Positions 28,346-38,989 of a DNA stretch of 64,000 nt are shown here, piece by piece. The notes beneath the pieces were generated by a model. It was not told the DNA's origin, ran no database searches, and was given only the letters and a program-made list of their open reading frames with translations. The DNA lies in contig NC_080543.1 in NCBI RefSeq assembly GCF_028640845.1, positions 1,992,667-2,056,666 on the forward strand. Direction: 5' to 3'. Source of the DNA: Ahaetulla prasina (lineage: Eukaryota; Chordata; Lepidosauria; Squamata; Colubridae). A program made the translations under genes and the position numbers. The number at the start of each line of letters is the position of its first letter. Positions within the stretch are counted from its first letter, which is position 1.

Positions 28346-28415
28346 TTTTTTTATTGGTCAAGTGTGATTGGATACACAAGGAAATTGTCTCTGGTGCTTA
28401 AGCTCTGAGTAGACA
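28346..28415 (-). repeat. LINE 3' tail that seeds the microsatellite
   Basis: TTTTATTGGTCAAGTGTGAT then ACACAAGGAAATTGTC, the antisense 3' end of the family at 16,777. Confidence 0.8.
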
Positions 28416-28469
28416 TACAAACAAGAGAATAATAGAACCGTAAGATATCAAGAGGCCTCCAAATCAAAT

Positions 28470-28580
28470 TCATGCCCTGTTTCTCAGCCTTGGTGACTTG
28501 AAGAGGTATGGACTGCAACTCCCAGCATTCGCCAGCCAGCCAGCCGTGGCAGGAGAATTCTGGGACTTGGAGTTTTAAAT
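28470..28580. repeat. Diverged palindromic MITE
   Basis: ACTGCAACTCCCAGCATTCG and GAGAATTCTGGGACTTGGAG around a CAGCCAGC core. Confidence 0.55.
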
Positions 28581-28599
28581 GTTTATCCAGCTAGCACTC

Positions 28600-29020
28600 C
28601 AAGGTGAAAAGCTGGTTTAAGCAAAAAATAGGGACTGGCTCACTCGTCTTACTGACGGGGTTTGCGAAGCATGTTCCACTATCATCATCCTTCCTTCAAG
28701 CTTTAACAAGTGAGAAAGTCAACAAATTTGCCGTGAGGACAACTCCTTATGGACTATTGAAGAGTTGGCAGCTCAGCCTCAGAGGGGGTTGGGCTGGCCT
28801 AGGTTTGCCACACCTGCCATTCGGGCCAAAAAAGTCTTTTACTCTTCCCCTCTTTTATATTGTTTTATTGCGATATTGTAAAACACAAATAGGACGTTGC
28901 GTGATCTATTTGGATACAGCGGCGTTTCCACAGTGTTGACCGGAGATTGCTCACGCACAAGGGGAAGGTCACTTGAACTTTTAAGGAGAAAAAGTCTGTG
29001 ATCGCTTGGGCTGGGTTCTG
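28600..29020. other. No gene or element recognised
   Basis: Mixed-composition sequence between the MITE and the polypurine array; open frames are short and lack family similarity. Confidence 0.4.
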
Positions 29021-29054
29021 CAGAGGGAAGGAGGGAGGAAGGAAAGAAGGGTGG

Positions 29055-29090
<36 letters not shown>

Positions 29091-30640
29091 AGGAAGGAAA
29101 GACGAAGGGAAGTGAAAGCAAAACGAAAGTGGAAAGACGGAAAAGAGGGAGAGAGGGAGGGAGGGAAAGGGAAGGAAAGTGAAGATGGATGGAAGGAAGG
29201 AAGGAAAGTGAAGAGGGATGGAAGGAAGGAAGGAAAGTGAAGAGGGATGGAAGGAAGGAAGGAAAGTGAAGATGGATGGATGGATGGATGGAAGGAAGGA
29301 AGGAAGGAAGGGAATAAAAGGAATCTCCTTCCTTCTTCTCTCCCTCCCTGCTTCCCTTCTTTCCTTCCCAGATAAAAGGAAGGAGAAAGGATGGGAAGGA
29401 AGAGAGAGAGGAGCAGGGAGGGAGAGAGGGGGAAGGAAGAGGAGAAGAAAGGAAGAAAAGGAAAGTGAAATGAAAGTGGAAAGAAGGGAAGCAGAGGGAG
29501 AAAAGAAGGAAAGAGATGGAAGGAAGAAGATAAAAGGAAGGAGAAAGAATGGGAAGGAAGAGAGAGGGGGGAGGGGAGGGAGGGAGGAAGAAGGGGGAAG
29601 GAAGAGAAGGAGGACAAGTGAAAGTGGAAAGAAGGGAAGCAGAGAGAGATGAAGGAAGGAAGGAGATAAAAGGAAAAGAGAAAGAATGGGAAGGAAGGAA
29701 GGAAAGTGAAGATGGATGGAAGGAAGGAAGGAAGGAAGGAAATAAAAGGAGTCTCCTTCCTTCTTCTCTCCCTCCCTGCTTCCCTTCTTTCCTTCCCAGA
29801 TAAAAGGAAGGAGAAAGGATGGGAAGGAAGAGAGAGAGGAGCAGGGAGGGAGGGGGAAGGAAGAGGAGAAGAAAGGAAGGAAAGGAAAGTGAAATGAAAG
29901 TGGAAAGAAGGGAAGCAGAGGGGGGCCTCTGGTGGCGCAGACTGCTAAGACAGTCTGTTATTAACAGCAGATTCTTGCAATTACTGCAGGTTCAAGTCCC
30001 ACCAGGCCCAAGGTTGACTCAGCCTTCCATCCTTTATAAGGCAGGTAAAATGAGGACCCAGATTGTTGGGGGCAATAAAAGCTGACTTTGTATATAAATA
30101 TACAAATAGAATGAAGACTGCTGCTAACATAGTGTAAGCCGCCCTGAGTCTTCGGAGAAGGGCGGGATATAAATGCAAATAAAAAGAAAGAAAGAAGGAA
30201 AGAGATGGAAGGAAGAAGATAAAAGGAAGGAGAAAGAATGGAAGGAAGGAAGAGAGAGGGGGGAGGGGAGGGAGGGAGGAGGACACGTGAAAGTGGAAAG
30301 AAGGGAAGCAGAGAGAGAGATGGAGGAGATAAAAGGGAGAGAGAGAGGAGAAGGAAGGAAGGAAGGAAGGAAGGAAGGGAATAAAAGGAATCTCCTTCCT
30401 TCTTCTCTCCCTCCCTGCTTCCCTTCTTTCCTTCCCAGATAAAAGGAAGGAGAAAGAATGGGAAGGAAGAGGAGAAGGAAGGAAGAAAGGAAAGGAAAGT
30501 GAAATGAAAGTGGAAAGAAGGGAAGCAGAGAGAGAGATGGAGGAGATAAAAGGCAGAGAGAGAGGAGAAGGAAGGAAGGAGGGAGAGCGAAAGGGAAAGT
30601 GGAAAGAAGGAAGGGGCGGGGCGGCGAGGGGCCCGCGGGC
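29020..30640. repeat. Polypurine GGAA-rich array with higher-order repeats
   Basis: GGAAGGAA, GAGAGG and GGGAGG blocks cover about 1.4 kb. A unit with a pyrimidine insert (TCTCCTTCCTTCTTCTCTCC to CCTTCCCAGATAAAAGG) recurs near 29,325, 29,750 and 30,390. A SINE interrupts it at 29,925-30,185. It ends at the LIPT2 CpG island. Confidence 0.95.
29925..30185 (+). repeat. tRNA-like SINE with CCGCCCTGAGTC tail
   Basis: Second copy of the 12,045 family: TGGTGGCGCAGACTGCTAAG, GGTTCAAGTCCCACC and TAAGCCGCCCTGAGTCTTCG. Confidence 0.85.
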
Positions 30641-31140
30641 GCCCTCTTGCAAAAGGGCCGCCGATGCCTCCGATGCCTCCTCGGGCGGTGCTGCTGGTGG
30701 GGCTGGGCCGGGCCTCGCTGGGGGCGGCGCTGGGGGCGCAGGCGGCGGGGGCGGCTCTGCTGCGGGCGGGGGGCGGCTGCCCGGAGCGGCTGGTGCTGTG
30801 GGAGCCGCGGGCTCCGGTCTACACGGCGGGGCTTCGCGGGGCGTCTGCCGAGGGGGAGCCGGGGCTGGCCGGGCGGCTGCGGGCGCTGGGCGCGGAGGTG
30901 GCGCGCGTGGAGCGGGGCGGCCGGCTGACCTTCCACGGGCCGGGCCAGCTGGTGGCCTTCCCGGTGCTGGACCTGCGCCGCCGCCGCCTCGCCCTCCGCG
31001 CCTACGTGGCCGCCCTGGAGCGCCTGGCCCGGGACGCCTGCCGCCGCCTCGGCCTGCCCCGCGCCCGCGCCCTCCCGCCGCCCCGCACCGGCGTCTGGCT
31101 CGGGGACAAGAAGCTCTGCGCCATCGGTGAGACCGCGGGG
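30600..31140 (+). promoter_or_regulatory. LIPT2: CpG island at the LIPT2 start
   Basis: CpG density rises sharply at about 30,610, directly after the polypurine array, and stays high through exon 1. The 5' UTR must be short or lie within the polypurine block. Confidence 0.6.
30664..31126 (+). CDS. LIPT2: LIPT2 coding exon 1
   Basis: Very GC-rich exon that runs from the ATG to CATCG, then the donor GTGAGA. It encodes residues 1-154 plus one base, including the substrate-binding RGG/TFHGPGQ motif and the catalytic lysine. Confidence 0.96.
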
Positions 31141-33446
31141 ACTCCCGGGCCCAGGGTGCGCGGCCAGCTCCGCCTGCAGGCTGCCCAGGGAGGGGGGACT
31201 ACCCAACCCGTGGATCCCGCCCACCCCACCTGGGGCTCCGGAATCAGTCCTAGGAGGGGGATTGGCCAGACCATGGTGCCCGGCCGGCTCAGGTTGCCGG
31301 CTGCAAAGGGAGGGGGGACTACTGAACCCATGGATCTCGCCCACCCTGGGGCTCCCCAGTGCTCTGTGAGAGGAGAGGGACTGCCAGGCCCATGGGGCTC
31401 AGCTGGCCAGGGCTGCCCATGGGGAGGGGGCTGTCTCACCCATGCATGTTGCCCACCTGGGGCTCCCCAGTGCTGTGAGAGGAGAGGGACTGCCAGGCCC
31501 ATGGTGCCCGGCCAGCTCAGGCTGCAGGTTACAAAGGGAGAGTGGACTACCGAACCCGTGGATCTCGCCCACCCCACCTGGGGCTCCGGAATCAGTCCTA
31601 GGAGGGGGATTGGCCAGACCATGGTGCCCGGCTGGCCACCTCTGCCCATGTGGAGAGTGGACTACCGTACCCATGGATCTCGCCCACCCTGGGGCTCCCC
31701 AGTGCTCTGTGAGAGGAGAGGGACTGCCAGGCCCATGGTGCTCAGCTGGCCAGGGCTGCCCATGGGGAGGGGGCTGTCTCACCCATGCATGTTGCCCACC
31801 TGGAGCTCCCCAGTGCTGTGAGAGGAGAGGGACTGCCAGGCCCATGGTGCCCGGCCAGCTCAGGCTGCAGGCTGCAAAGTGAGAGTGGACTACTGAACCC
31901 ATGGATCTCACCCACCCTGGGGCTCCCCAGTGCTCTGTGAGAGGAGAGGGACTGCCAGGCCCATGGTGCTCAGCTGGCCAGGGCTGCCCATGGGGAGGGG
32001 GCTGTCTCACCCATGCATGTTGCCCACCTGGGGCTCCCAGTGCTGTGAGAGGAGAGGGACTACCAGGCCCATGGTGCCCGGCCAGCTCAGGCTGCAGGTT
32101 GCAAAGGGAGAGGGGACTACCGAACCCATGGATCTCGCCCACCCCAGCTGGGGCTCCGGAATCAGTCCTAGGAGGGGGATTGGCCAGACCATGGTGCCCG
32201 GCCAGCTCAGGCTGCAGGTTGCAAAAGGAGAGTGGACTACCGAACCCATGGATCTCGCTCACCCCACCTGGGGTTCCGGAATCAGTCCTAGGAGGGGGAT
32301 TAGCCAGACCATGGTGCCGGGCTGGCCACCTCTGCCCATGTGGAGAGTGGACTACCGTACCCATGGATCTCGCCCACCCTGGGGCTCCAGAATAAGTCCT
32401 AGGTGGGGGATTGACCAGACCATGGTGCCCAGCCAGCTCAGGTTGCAGGCTGCAAAGGGAGGGGGGACTACTGAACCCATGGATCTCGCCCACCCTGGGG
32501 CTCCCCAGTGCTCTGTGAGAGGAGAGGGACTGCCAGGCCCATGGTGCTCAGCTGGCCAGGGCTGCCCATGGGGAGGGGGCTGTCTCACCCATGCATGTTG
32601 CCCACCTGGGGCTCCCAGGAGAGGGACTGCCAGGCCAATGTGCCCGGCCAGCTCAGGTTGCAGGCTGCAAAGTGAGAGTGGACTACTGAACCCATGGATC
32701 TCACCCACCCTGGGGCTCCCCAGTAGTGGGAGAGGAGAGGGACTGCTAGGCCCATGGGGCCCGGCTGGCCAGGGTTGCCCATGGGGAGGGGGCTGTCGTA
32801 CCCGTGCATGTTGCCCACCCTGGGGCTCCCCTGTGTTGTGAGAGGAGAGGGACTGCTAGGTCCATGGTGCCCAGCTAGTTCAGGCTGCAGGTTGCAAAGG
32901 GAGGGTGGACTACTGAACCCTTGGATTTCGCCCACCCTGGGGTTCCCCAGTACTGGGAGACTGAGGGACTGCCAGGCCCATGGTGCCCGGTCAGCCAGGG
33001 CTGCAGGCTGCAAAGTGAGAGTGGACTACCGTACCCATGGATCTTGCCCACCCTTGGGCTCCAGAATCAGTCAAAAGAGGGGGATTGCCCAGACCATGGT
33101 GCTCGGCTGGCCACATCTGCCCACGGGGAGGGGGTCTATCGTACCCATACATGTTGCCCATCCAGAGGCTACAGAATCAGTGATAAGTGGGGGACCGCCA
33201 AGCCCATGGTGCCCATCCGGGCAGGGCTGCTAATGGGAAGGAGACTATCCTGCCCGTGGTCCTCAGCCACCCTGGGCTCACTTTTGGGGCTCCCCAGTGT
33301 CGTGATAGGAGAGGGACTGCCAGGCCCATGCTGCCCTGCCATCCCAGATTGCAGGCTGCAAATAGAGAGTGGACTACTGTACCCATGGATCTTGCCCAGC
33401 CTGGGGCTCCAGAATCAGTCATAGGAGGGGGACATTACAATGGTTT

Positions 33447-33517
<71 letters not shown>

Positions 33518-33589
33518 CTTTATTACTTAAACATGAAACCCAGTCAACTATTATTATTATTAATTATTATTATTATTATATTACAATAC

Positions 33590-33669
<80 letters not shown>

Positions 33670-34669
33670 GTTATATTACAGTAATATTTAGAATAGAATA
33701 GAATAGAATTTTATTGGCCAAGTGTGATTGGACACACAAGGAATTTGTCTTGGTGCATAGGCTCTCAGTGTACATAAAAGAAAAGATACGTTCATCAAGG
33801 TACAACATTTACAACACAATTGATGATCAATATATCAATATAAATCATAAGGATTGCCAGCAACAAGTTATAGTCATACAGTCATAAGTGGAAAGAGATT
33901 GGTGATGGGAACGATGAGAAGATTAATAGTAGTGCAGATTCAGTAAATAGTCTGACAGTGTTGAGGGAATTATTTGTTTAGCAGAGTGATGGCCTTCGGG
34001 AAAAAACTGTTCTTGTGTCTAGTTGTTCTGGTGTGCAGTGCTCTATAGCGTCGTTTTGAGGGTAGGAGTTGAAACAGTTTATGTCCAGGATGCGAGGGAT
34101 CTGCAAATATTTTCACGGCCCTCTTCTTGATTCGTGCAGTATACAGGTCCTCAATGGAAGGCAGGTTGGTAGCAATTATTTTTTCTGCAGTTCTAATTAT
34201 CCTCTGAAGTCTGTGTTTTTCTTGTTGGGTTGCAGAACCGAACCAGACAGTTATAGAGGTGCAAATGACAGACTCAATAATTCCTCTGTAGAATTGGATC
34301 AGCAGCTCCTTATACAATATTGTATCACCATTCATTGATTACTATTGTATTGTACAATATTGCATTGACGTTGCATTAATATTGTACCAATTCGTCTACT
34401 GGTTGCCATGCTGTCTCTCTCTCTCTCTCTCTCCAGGTGTGCATTGTGCGAGACACATCACCACGCACGGATTGGCCCTGAATTGTTGCACCGACTTGAC
34501 GTGGTTCGACCACATCGTCCCGTGTGGCCTGGAGGGGCTGGGGGTGACCTCCCTAAGCCAGGAGCTCCACAGACACGTCTCGGTGGAAGAGGCCACGCAG
34601 CCCTTCCTGGAAGTTTTCCAAGAAGTCTTTAACTGTAGTTTAAGCGAGGAACCTGGTTTGGAGGAATGA
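30664..34669 (+). CDS. LIPT2: LIPT2, mitochondrial octanoyl-[ACP]:protein octanoyltransferase (2 exons)
   Basis: Moves octanoate from mitochondrial acyl-carrier protein to the lipoyl lysine of glycine cleavage H protein, the first step of lipoate assembly. Join 30664-31126 with 34437-34669; the intron is GT-AG in phase 1. The result is 231 aa, the same length I recall for human LIPT2. LipB motifs are intact: VYTAGLRG (52-59), RGG..TFHGPGQ (84-95), the catalytic Lys in GDKKLCAIG (Lys150), THGLALN (164-170) and the catalytic Cys in VPCG (Cys184). The Lys lies at the end of exon 1 and the Cys in exon 2, so both exons are needed. The first 40 residues are Ala/Gly/Arg-rich and lack acids, consistent with mitochondrial import. 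A second Met at codon 4 is an alternative start. Confidence 0.96.
31140..33435. repeat. Minisatellite in LIPT2 intron 1
   Basis: About 2.3 kb of GC-rich tandem units built from two modules: GAGGAGAGGGACTGCCAGGC with CCATGGTGCCCGGCCAG, and GTGGACTACCGAACCCATGG with ATCTCGCCCACC and GGGGCTCC. Units of roughly 110-120 bases occur in varying order and become more diverged to the right. Long open frames on both strands here are compositional. Confidence 0.9.
33440..33668. repeat. Inverted pair of (ATT)n and (AAT)n tracts
   Basis: A (TTA)n run at about 33,458-33,520 faces an (AATA)n run at about 33,590-33,667, separated by about 70 bases, so the two can pair. Confidence 0.9.
33690..34315 (-). repeat. 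CR1/L2-clade LINE 3' end in LIPT2 intron 1
   Basis: Antisense copy of the 16,777 element with (AGAAT)n at its 3' end (33,690-33,708) and the reverse-transcriptase ORF tail on the minus strand. Confidence 0.85.
34437..34669 (+). CDS. LIPT2: LIPT2 coding exon 2
   Basis: Follows a long (TC)n polypyrimidine tract and CCAG acceptor. It encodes [20 protein letters not shown], the VPCG catalytic cysteine and the C terminus, ending in TGA. Codon use here is far less GC-rich than in exon 1. Confidence 0.96.
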
Positions 34670-34844
34670 TGGACCTGACATGCCGGTCGCGTTGCAAGAT
34701 CCTAGATTGTCTCTTCTGAAAATATTATTACTTTATAATAATATAATATCATTATTATATTAAATTACGGAGTTTTTCCAGGTAGCGGGTTTTATTCCTG
34801 GTGGGCGGAGCCTATCGACACAATGCAAGGACCTGGACTTCTGA

Positions 34845-35085
34845 CGCAGGTAGTCCTCAATTTACAACCACAACTGAGCTGTTGCTCAGTGAGAAATTAG
34901 TTGTGACTTTTGCCCCGTTTTTACGTCTTTTCTCGCCACATTTCTTAAGCGAATTTACCGCAGTCGTTAAGTTAGTAACATGGTTGTTAAGTGAATCTGG
35001 CTTCCCCATTGATGTTGCTGGTCAGAAGGTTGCAGAAGGGGATCGCGTGACCTTGGGACACTGCAATGGTCATAAATGTGAGTCA
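34845..35085. repeat. CAGGTAGTCC MITE, partial
   Basis: CAGGTAGTCCTCAATTTACA at the start; GTTAAGTGAATCTGGCTTCC inside; the far end is lost. A short Sauria SINE fragment (35,090-35,125) follows. Confidence 0.65.
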
Positions 35086-35164
35086 ATTGTCACCCAGCTG
35101 GCTTTCATGCCTAAGGAAGGACTAATAAATAAAGTTTCAGCAAATATGTGTGTGTATATTATCT

Positions 35165-35171
35165 CTCTCTC

Positions 35172-35228
<57 letters not shown>
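35165..35228. repeat. (TA)n(GT)n microsatellite
   Basis: ATATATATATGTGTGTG with about 22 GT units, at the end of the retroelement piece that follows. Confidence 0.95.
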
Positions 35229-35236
<8 letters not shown>

Positions 35237-35810
35237 GTTTTCGCAGGTGTTTGTATGTAGATCTTTGGTTATTTGGGTTTTCTCCTGCGTAAAATTGGAA
35301 GTGTCTTGGCGACGTTTCGACGAAGTCTCATTCGTCATCTTCAGGCTTCAGCTTCGTGCTTCTGGGAGCAATGTGGGATTGCAGCTGTTTCTTCCTTTTT
35401 AACTGCTAGTGGGGGTTTGAACTGATTGGGTGGGAGCTTGGCTGTGCTCTGATTGGATGGGGTTTTTTTTGTGCTCTGATTGGCTGGGGGTGTGTCCTGT
35501 GTTGGTGGGGGCTTGGTTGTGCTCAGATTAGTCTGATTTGCAGGGGGATTTGAGCTGGTGAGCTGCATTGCTGTTGTTTGGCTTCGTGTTTGTGGTCGTG
35601 CTACATCTTCATAGTGGGTGTCTGTCTGCTGTATGTATGGATTGGAGGGGTTTGAAATGGCTAATGTTGCAGCTGCGGTCTGGCTTCTGGTCCTTGGTCG
35701 TGCTTCCTGATCAGTGTGGGTTTGGGTCTGCTTTCTGGGTGGATGTGTGGTGGTGACATCCTGTGTGGACCTCGTGAGTGTGGGTCTGGTGTAATAAAAT
35801 AAAGATAGTG
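35229..35810 (-). repeat. Retroelement terminal segment (LKPEDDE type), longer copy
   Basis: Antisense copy carrying both the terminal part (GTCTTGGCGACGTTTCGACG) and the upstream GAACTGATTGGGTGGGAG block seen at 21,310. Confidence 0.6.
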
Positions 35811-35819
35811 AGATATGAG

Positions 35820-36320
35820 ATATATATATATATATATATATATTTGTTTTCTGAGGTTTTCACGGGTGTTTGTATGTAGATCTTTGCTTGTTCGGGTTTT
35901 CTCCCGTGTAAAATTGGAAATGTCTTGGCAACGTTTTGACAAAGTCTCATTCATCATCTTCAGGCTTCAGCTTCGTGCTTCTGGGAGCAGAAGCATGAAG
36001 CTGAAGCCTGAAGATGACGAATGAGACTTTGTTGAAACGTCGCCAAGACACTTCCAATTTTACGCGGGAGAAAACCCGAATAACCAAAGACCTATATATA
36101 TAGGAGCAATGCTCCTATATATGGGAGCTAACCAAAGACCTATATATATAGGAGCAATGCTCCTATATATGGGAGCAATGCTTCGTGCTTCTGGGAGCCT
36201 GAAGCCTGAAGATGACGAATGAGACTTCGTTGAAACGTCGCCAAGACACTTCCAATTTTACGCGGGAGAAAACCCGAATAACCAAAGACCTACATACAAA
36301 CACCCGCGAAAACCTAAGAA

Positions 36321-36355
<35 letters not shown>
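35820..36355. repeat. Inverted cluster of retroelement ends bounded by (TA)n
   Basis: A minus-oriented end (35,845-35,990) faces two plus-oriented ends (35,996-36,095, 36,195-36,330). Two copies of CTATATATATAGGAGCAATG lie between them. (TA)n tracts cap both outer sides at 35,820 and 36,325. Confidence 0.7.
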
Positions 36356-36356
<1 letters not shown>

Positions 36357-36489
36357 ATATCTCACTATCTTTATTTTATCTATCTTATCTATCCATCTGT
36401 CCATCCATCGGTCTCCATCCATCTATCATCATTTCATTTTAATGTATGTTGATTAGTGTACATTTAAAGTGACAATAAAGTTAATCTTT

Positions 36490-36835
36490 CTCAACTTTAT
36501 ATTTCTATCTATCTATCTATCTATCTCTCATTTCTCCATCTCTCTCTCCATGTCTCTGTGTCTCCTCTCTTATCTCTCCATCACTCTTATCATCTATCTA
36601 GCAGCCATTTCTCCTCTCTTATCTATCTATCTATCTACCATTTATCTCTATCTATCCATCCATCCATCAAATTTCTCCATCTCATCTATCTATCCCATCC
36701 ATCCATTCTATCTACCTACCTATCATCTATCTGTCTATCTATCAATCATTTATCTCTATATCTATCCATCCATCCTTCCAATTTCTCTCTCATCTATTCC
36801 ATCCATCCATCCATCCTATCTATCTCTCTATCCAC
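36490..36835. repeat. (CTAT)n/(CATC)n tetranucleotide repeat
   Basis: Interrupted ATCT and CATC runs; frames rich in Ile, Tyr, Leu and Ser here are compositional. Confidence 0.9.
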
Positions 36836-36867
36836 AGAGAGCAAGTGTGTGTGTGTGTACAATACAA

Positions 36868-37130
36868 TACCGGTAGTCCAACTCACAACAGTTTATTTAG
36901 TGACCTTTCAAAGTCACAAGGGCATTGAAAAATAGGGCTTATGACCGTTGTCCACAGTTTTTACCTTCGCTGCATCCCCTTTGCTGATAAAAATTCAGAT
37001 GCTTGGCAACTGACTCGCATTTACGACGGTCGCAGTGTCCCGGGGTCACGTGATCCTCTTTTGTCATAAGTCAACTTCTTTCAGTGCCGGACGGTCACTA
37101 AATGAACTGTTGTAAGTCAAGGACGACCTA
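36868..37130. mobile_element. CAGGTAGTCC MITE, internally deleted
   Basis: CCGGTAGTCCAACTCACAAC ... GTTGTAAGTCAAGGACGACC inverted ends. Confidence 0.7.
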
Positions 37131-37134
37131 TGAT

Positions 37135-38470
37135 AACTATTTTGCTTATGTTTCACCGGTTGGGGGGGAGAAATAGTTTTGCTGGTAAATACGTATTGAA
37201 ACAAAGCCTATTTAATCAGTGCCTTGTTAACCAAAAAACTGCATTTCTCCTGCTACGGTGAGTTTTTTTTATGACTGAAGTCATTAAAAAAAATCCATTT
37301 TTGGGAATTCCAAGACACACATTTTGACTTCAGATCAAGATCATTTCCCTCCACCCCTTGTTTCTGCTGTCCCTCAATTAAGTATCAGGGTTGGCTAGTT
37401 ATAAACCTGGATCTGTTGGCCCTATGGGGAAGCAACGGACATCAGCTTAGCCTGGTGGATTAATTATGGTTTAAGGCAGCGGCGTGCAAAGGAGAGAAAA
37501 TGTATGAAAGGCAATTTTATTTTAGGAAAGCAAATTTATACGGCTTCCCAACTTGCCCACAAGCGACTCCAGGCGGCTGAAAACATTTTAAAAATCCGCA
37601 ACAGAATATCCTAAACATGGCAGCTACAGCACAATGATTTATTAAATAGTTATCCATTTAACGTAAACATTTATTTATCGAAACATCATAAATTCATTCA
37701 ACATAAACCAATTTTTTTGGTGTTAAACATCCGTTCAACATAAAACGTGTTTTCTTAAAAGGTTTATACATTCAACGTAAGTATTTATTTATTTAAGCAC
37801 ATGTATTGATCGTCTCCGTCAACGTGCCGCACAGTGGGGTCAAAAAAGCCAAGAGGGCAGTCAGCTGGGGCTGATGGGAGTTGTAGTCCAGCCTTTATTG
37901 GATTCCCAGGCCAAGGAATAGAGAGGAGGTCTTAAAATACATTATCCCCTCGCTGCCTTAATGTTTGTTTCTGCTCCCTTCCCAGGGAGGGTGGACTACA
38001 ATGGTTATGTTCCCCACCCAGGCTTGCCAAGGATCAGCATCGTTGGAATTGTAGTCCTACTAGGGCTGCGGACCAAACTTCACCATCAGCCACCATGCAG
38101 AGGGATTGGCTGGTCTTCAGCTTCCCTCCTGCGATGTCGGCTGGGGAGGATGGTCCTTGCAGTCCAATGCTTCATCTTTGGAAAGGCTGCTTCCAAGAGA
38201 TCCCCAAATCATCTTTTTGGGGGGCCGAAAGGCTGGAGATGTGGGTTGGGGGGGCAGGAATGTGCCCAACCAACTTCGGGGGGGGAGGGCCGGTTGGACA
38301 GAGTTGGAATTCCTGGCTTTAAGACCCCTTTCAGTCTGGAAAGCGCCCCCTGCTGACCTAACAAGGTAACGCAGAGCCGTTTACTATATCAAGATAAAAA
38401 CCAATATCAATAAAATACTACAGAAATACAAAACACAATTCACAGCCTTAGTCTGAAAGATGGGGCGGGG
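37135..38470. other. No gene recognised
   Basis: AT-rich to 37,800, with repeated (A)TTCAACATAAA(C) words near 37,660-37,770, then mixed sequence with G runs. GGGAGTTGTAGTCCAGCC at 37,877 is a MITE-arm relic. Confidence 0.4.
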
Positions 38471-38471
38471 T

Positions 38472-38860
38472 ATCGGAACTCCTCAAACTTACGACTCGAG
38501 CCCCAAATTTTCGTTGCTATGTGAGACGTATGTTCAGTGAAGTTTTTGCCCCATTGTCGCGACCTCTCTTGCCACCGTTGGTTAAGTGGATCCCTGCAGT
38601 TGTTCAGTGAGTCACACGGTTGTTAAGTGAATCGTGGCTTCCCCATTGTCAGAAGGTTGCGAAAGGGGATCACGTGACCTTGGGACGCTTGACTGTCGTA
38701 AGCATGAGTCAGTCGCCAAGTATCTGAATTTTGGTCATGTGACCCTGGGGATGCGGCCACCGTCGTAAGGGTGAAAAAACGATCATCAGCCATGTTTTTC
38801 AGGACTCTTTGAACTTTGAACGGTCACTAAACGAACTGTTGTAAGTCGAGGACTACCTGT
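38472..38860. mobile_element. CAGGTAGTCC MITE, opposite orientation
   Basis: CGGAACTCCTCAAACTTACG at the left; TTGTAAGTCGAGGACTACCT at the right; GATCACGTGACCTTGGGACG inside. Confidence 0.7.
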
Positions 38861-38989
38861 AGAATGAGAAGTGGGGTAGGGGAGATCTGATATTAATCTA
38901 TCCAGCCCCCCCCACCACCTTTACTTTACTTTGGAGCCCCAAAGTTTTTTTTTAAAAAGCCAGGTCTTTTAAGCTGCCTGACCTACCTT

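Noticed and set aside
28865..30652. Ser/Leu/Phe-rich and Lys/Glu/Arg-rich long frames
   Set aside because: Pure consequence of CCTT/GGAA composition.
30124..32493. Very long open frames on both strands across the LIPT2 region (over 350 codons)
   Set aside because: They lie in the polypurine array and the GC-rich minisatellite, repeat their own units and continue through known intron sequence. Only the LIPT2 exons have family similarity.
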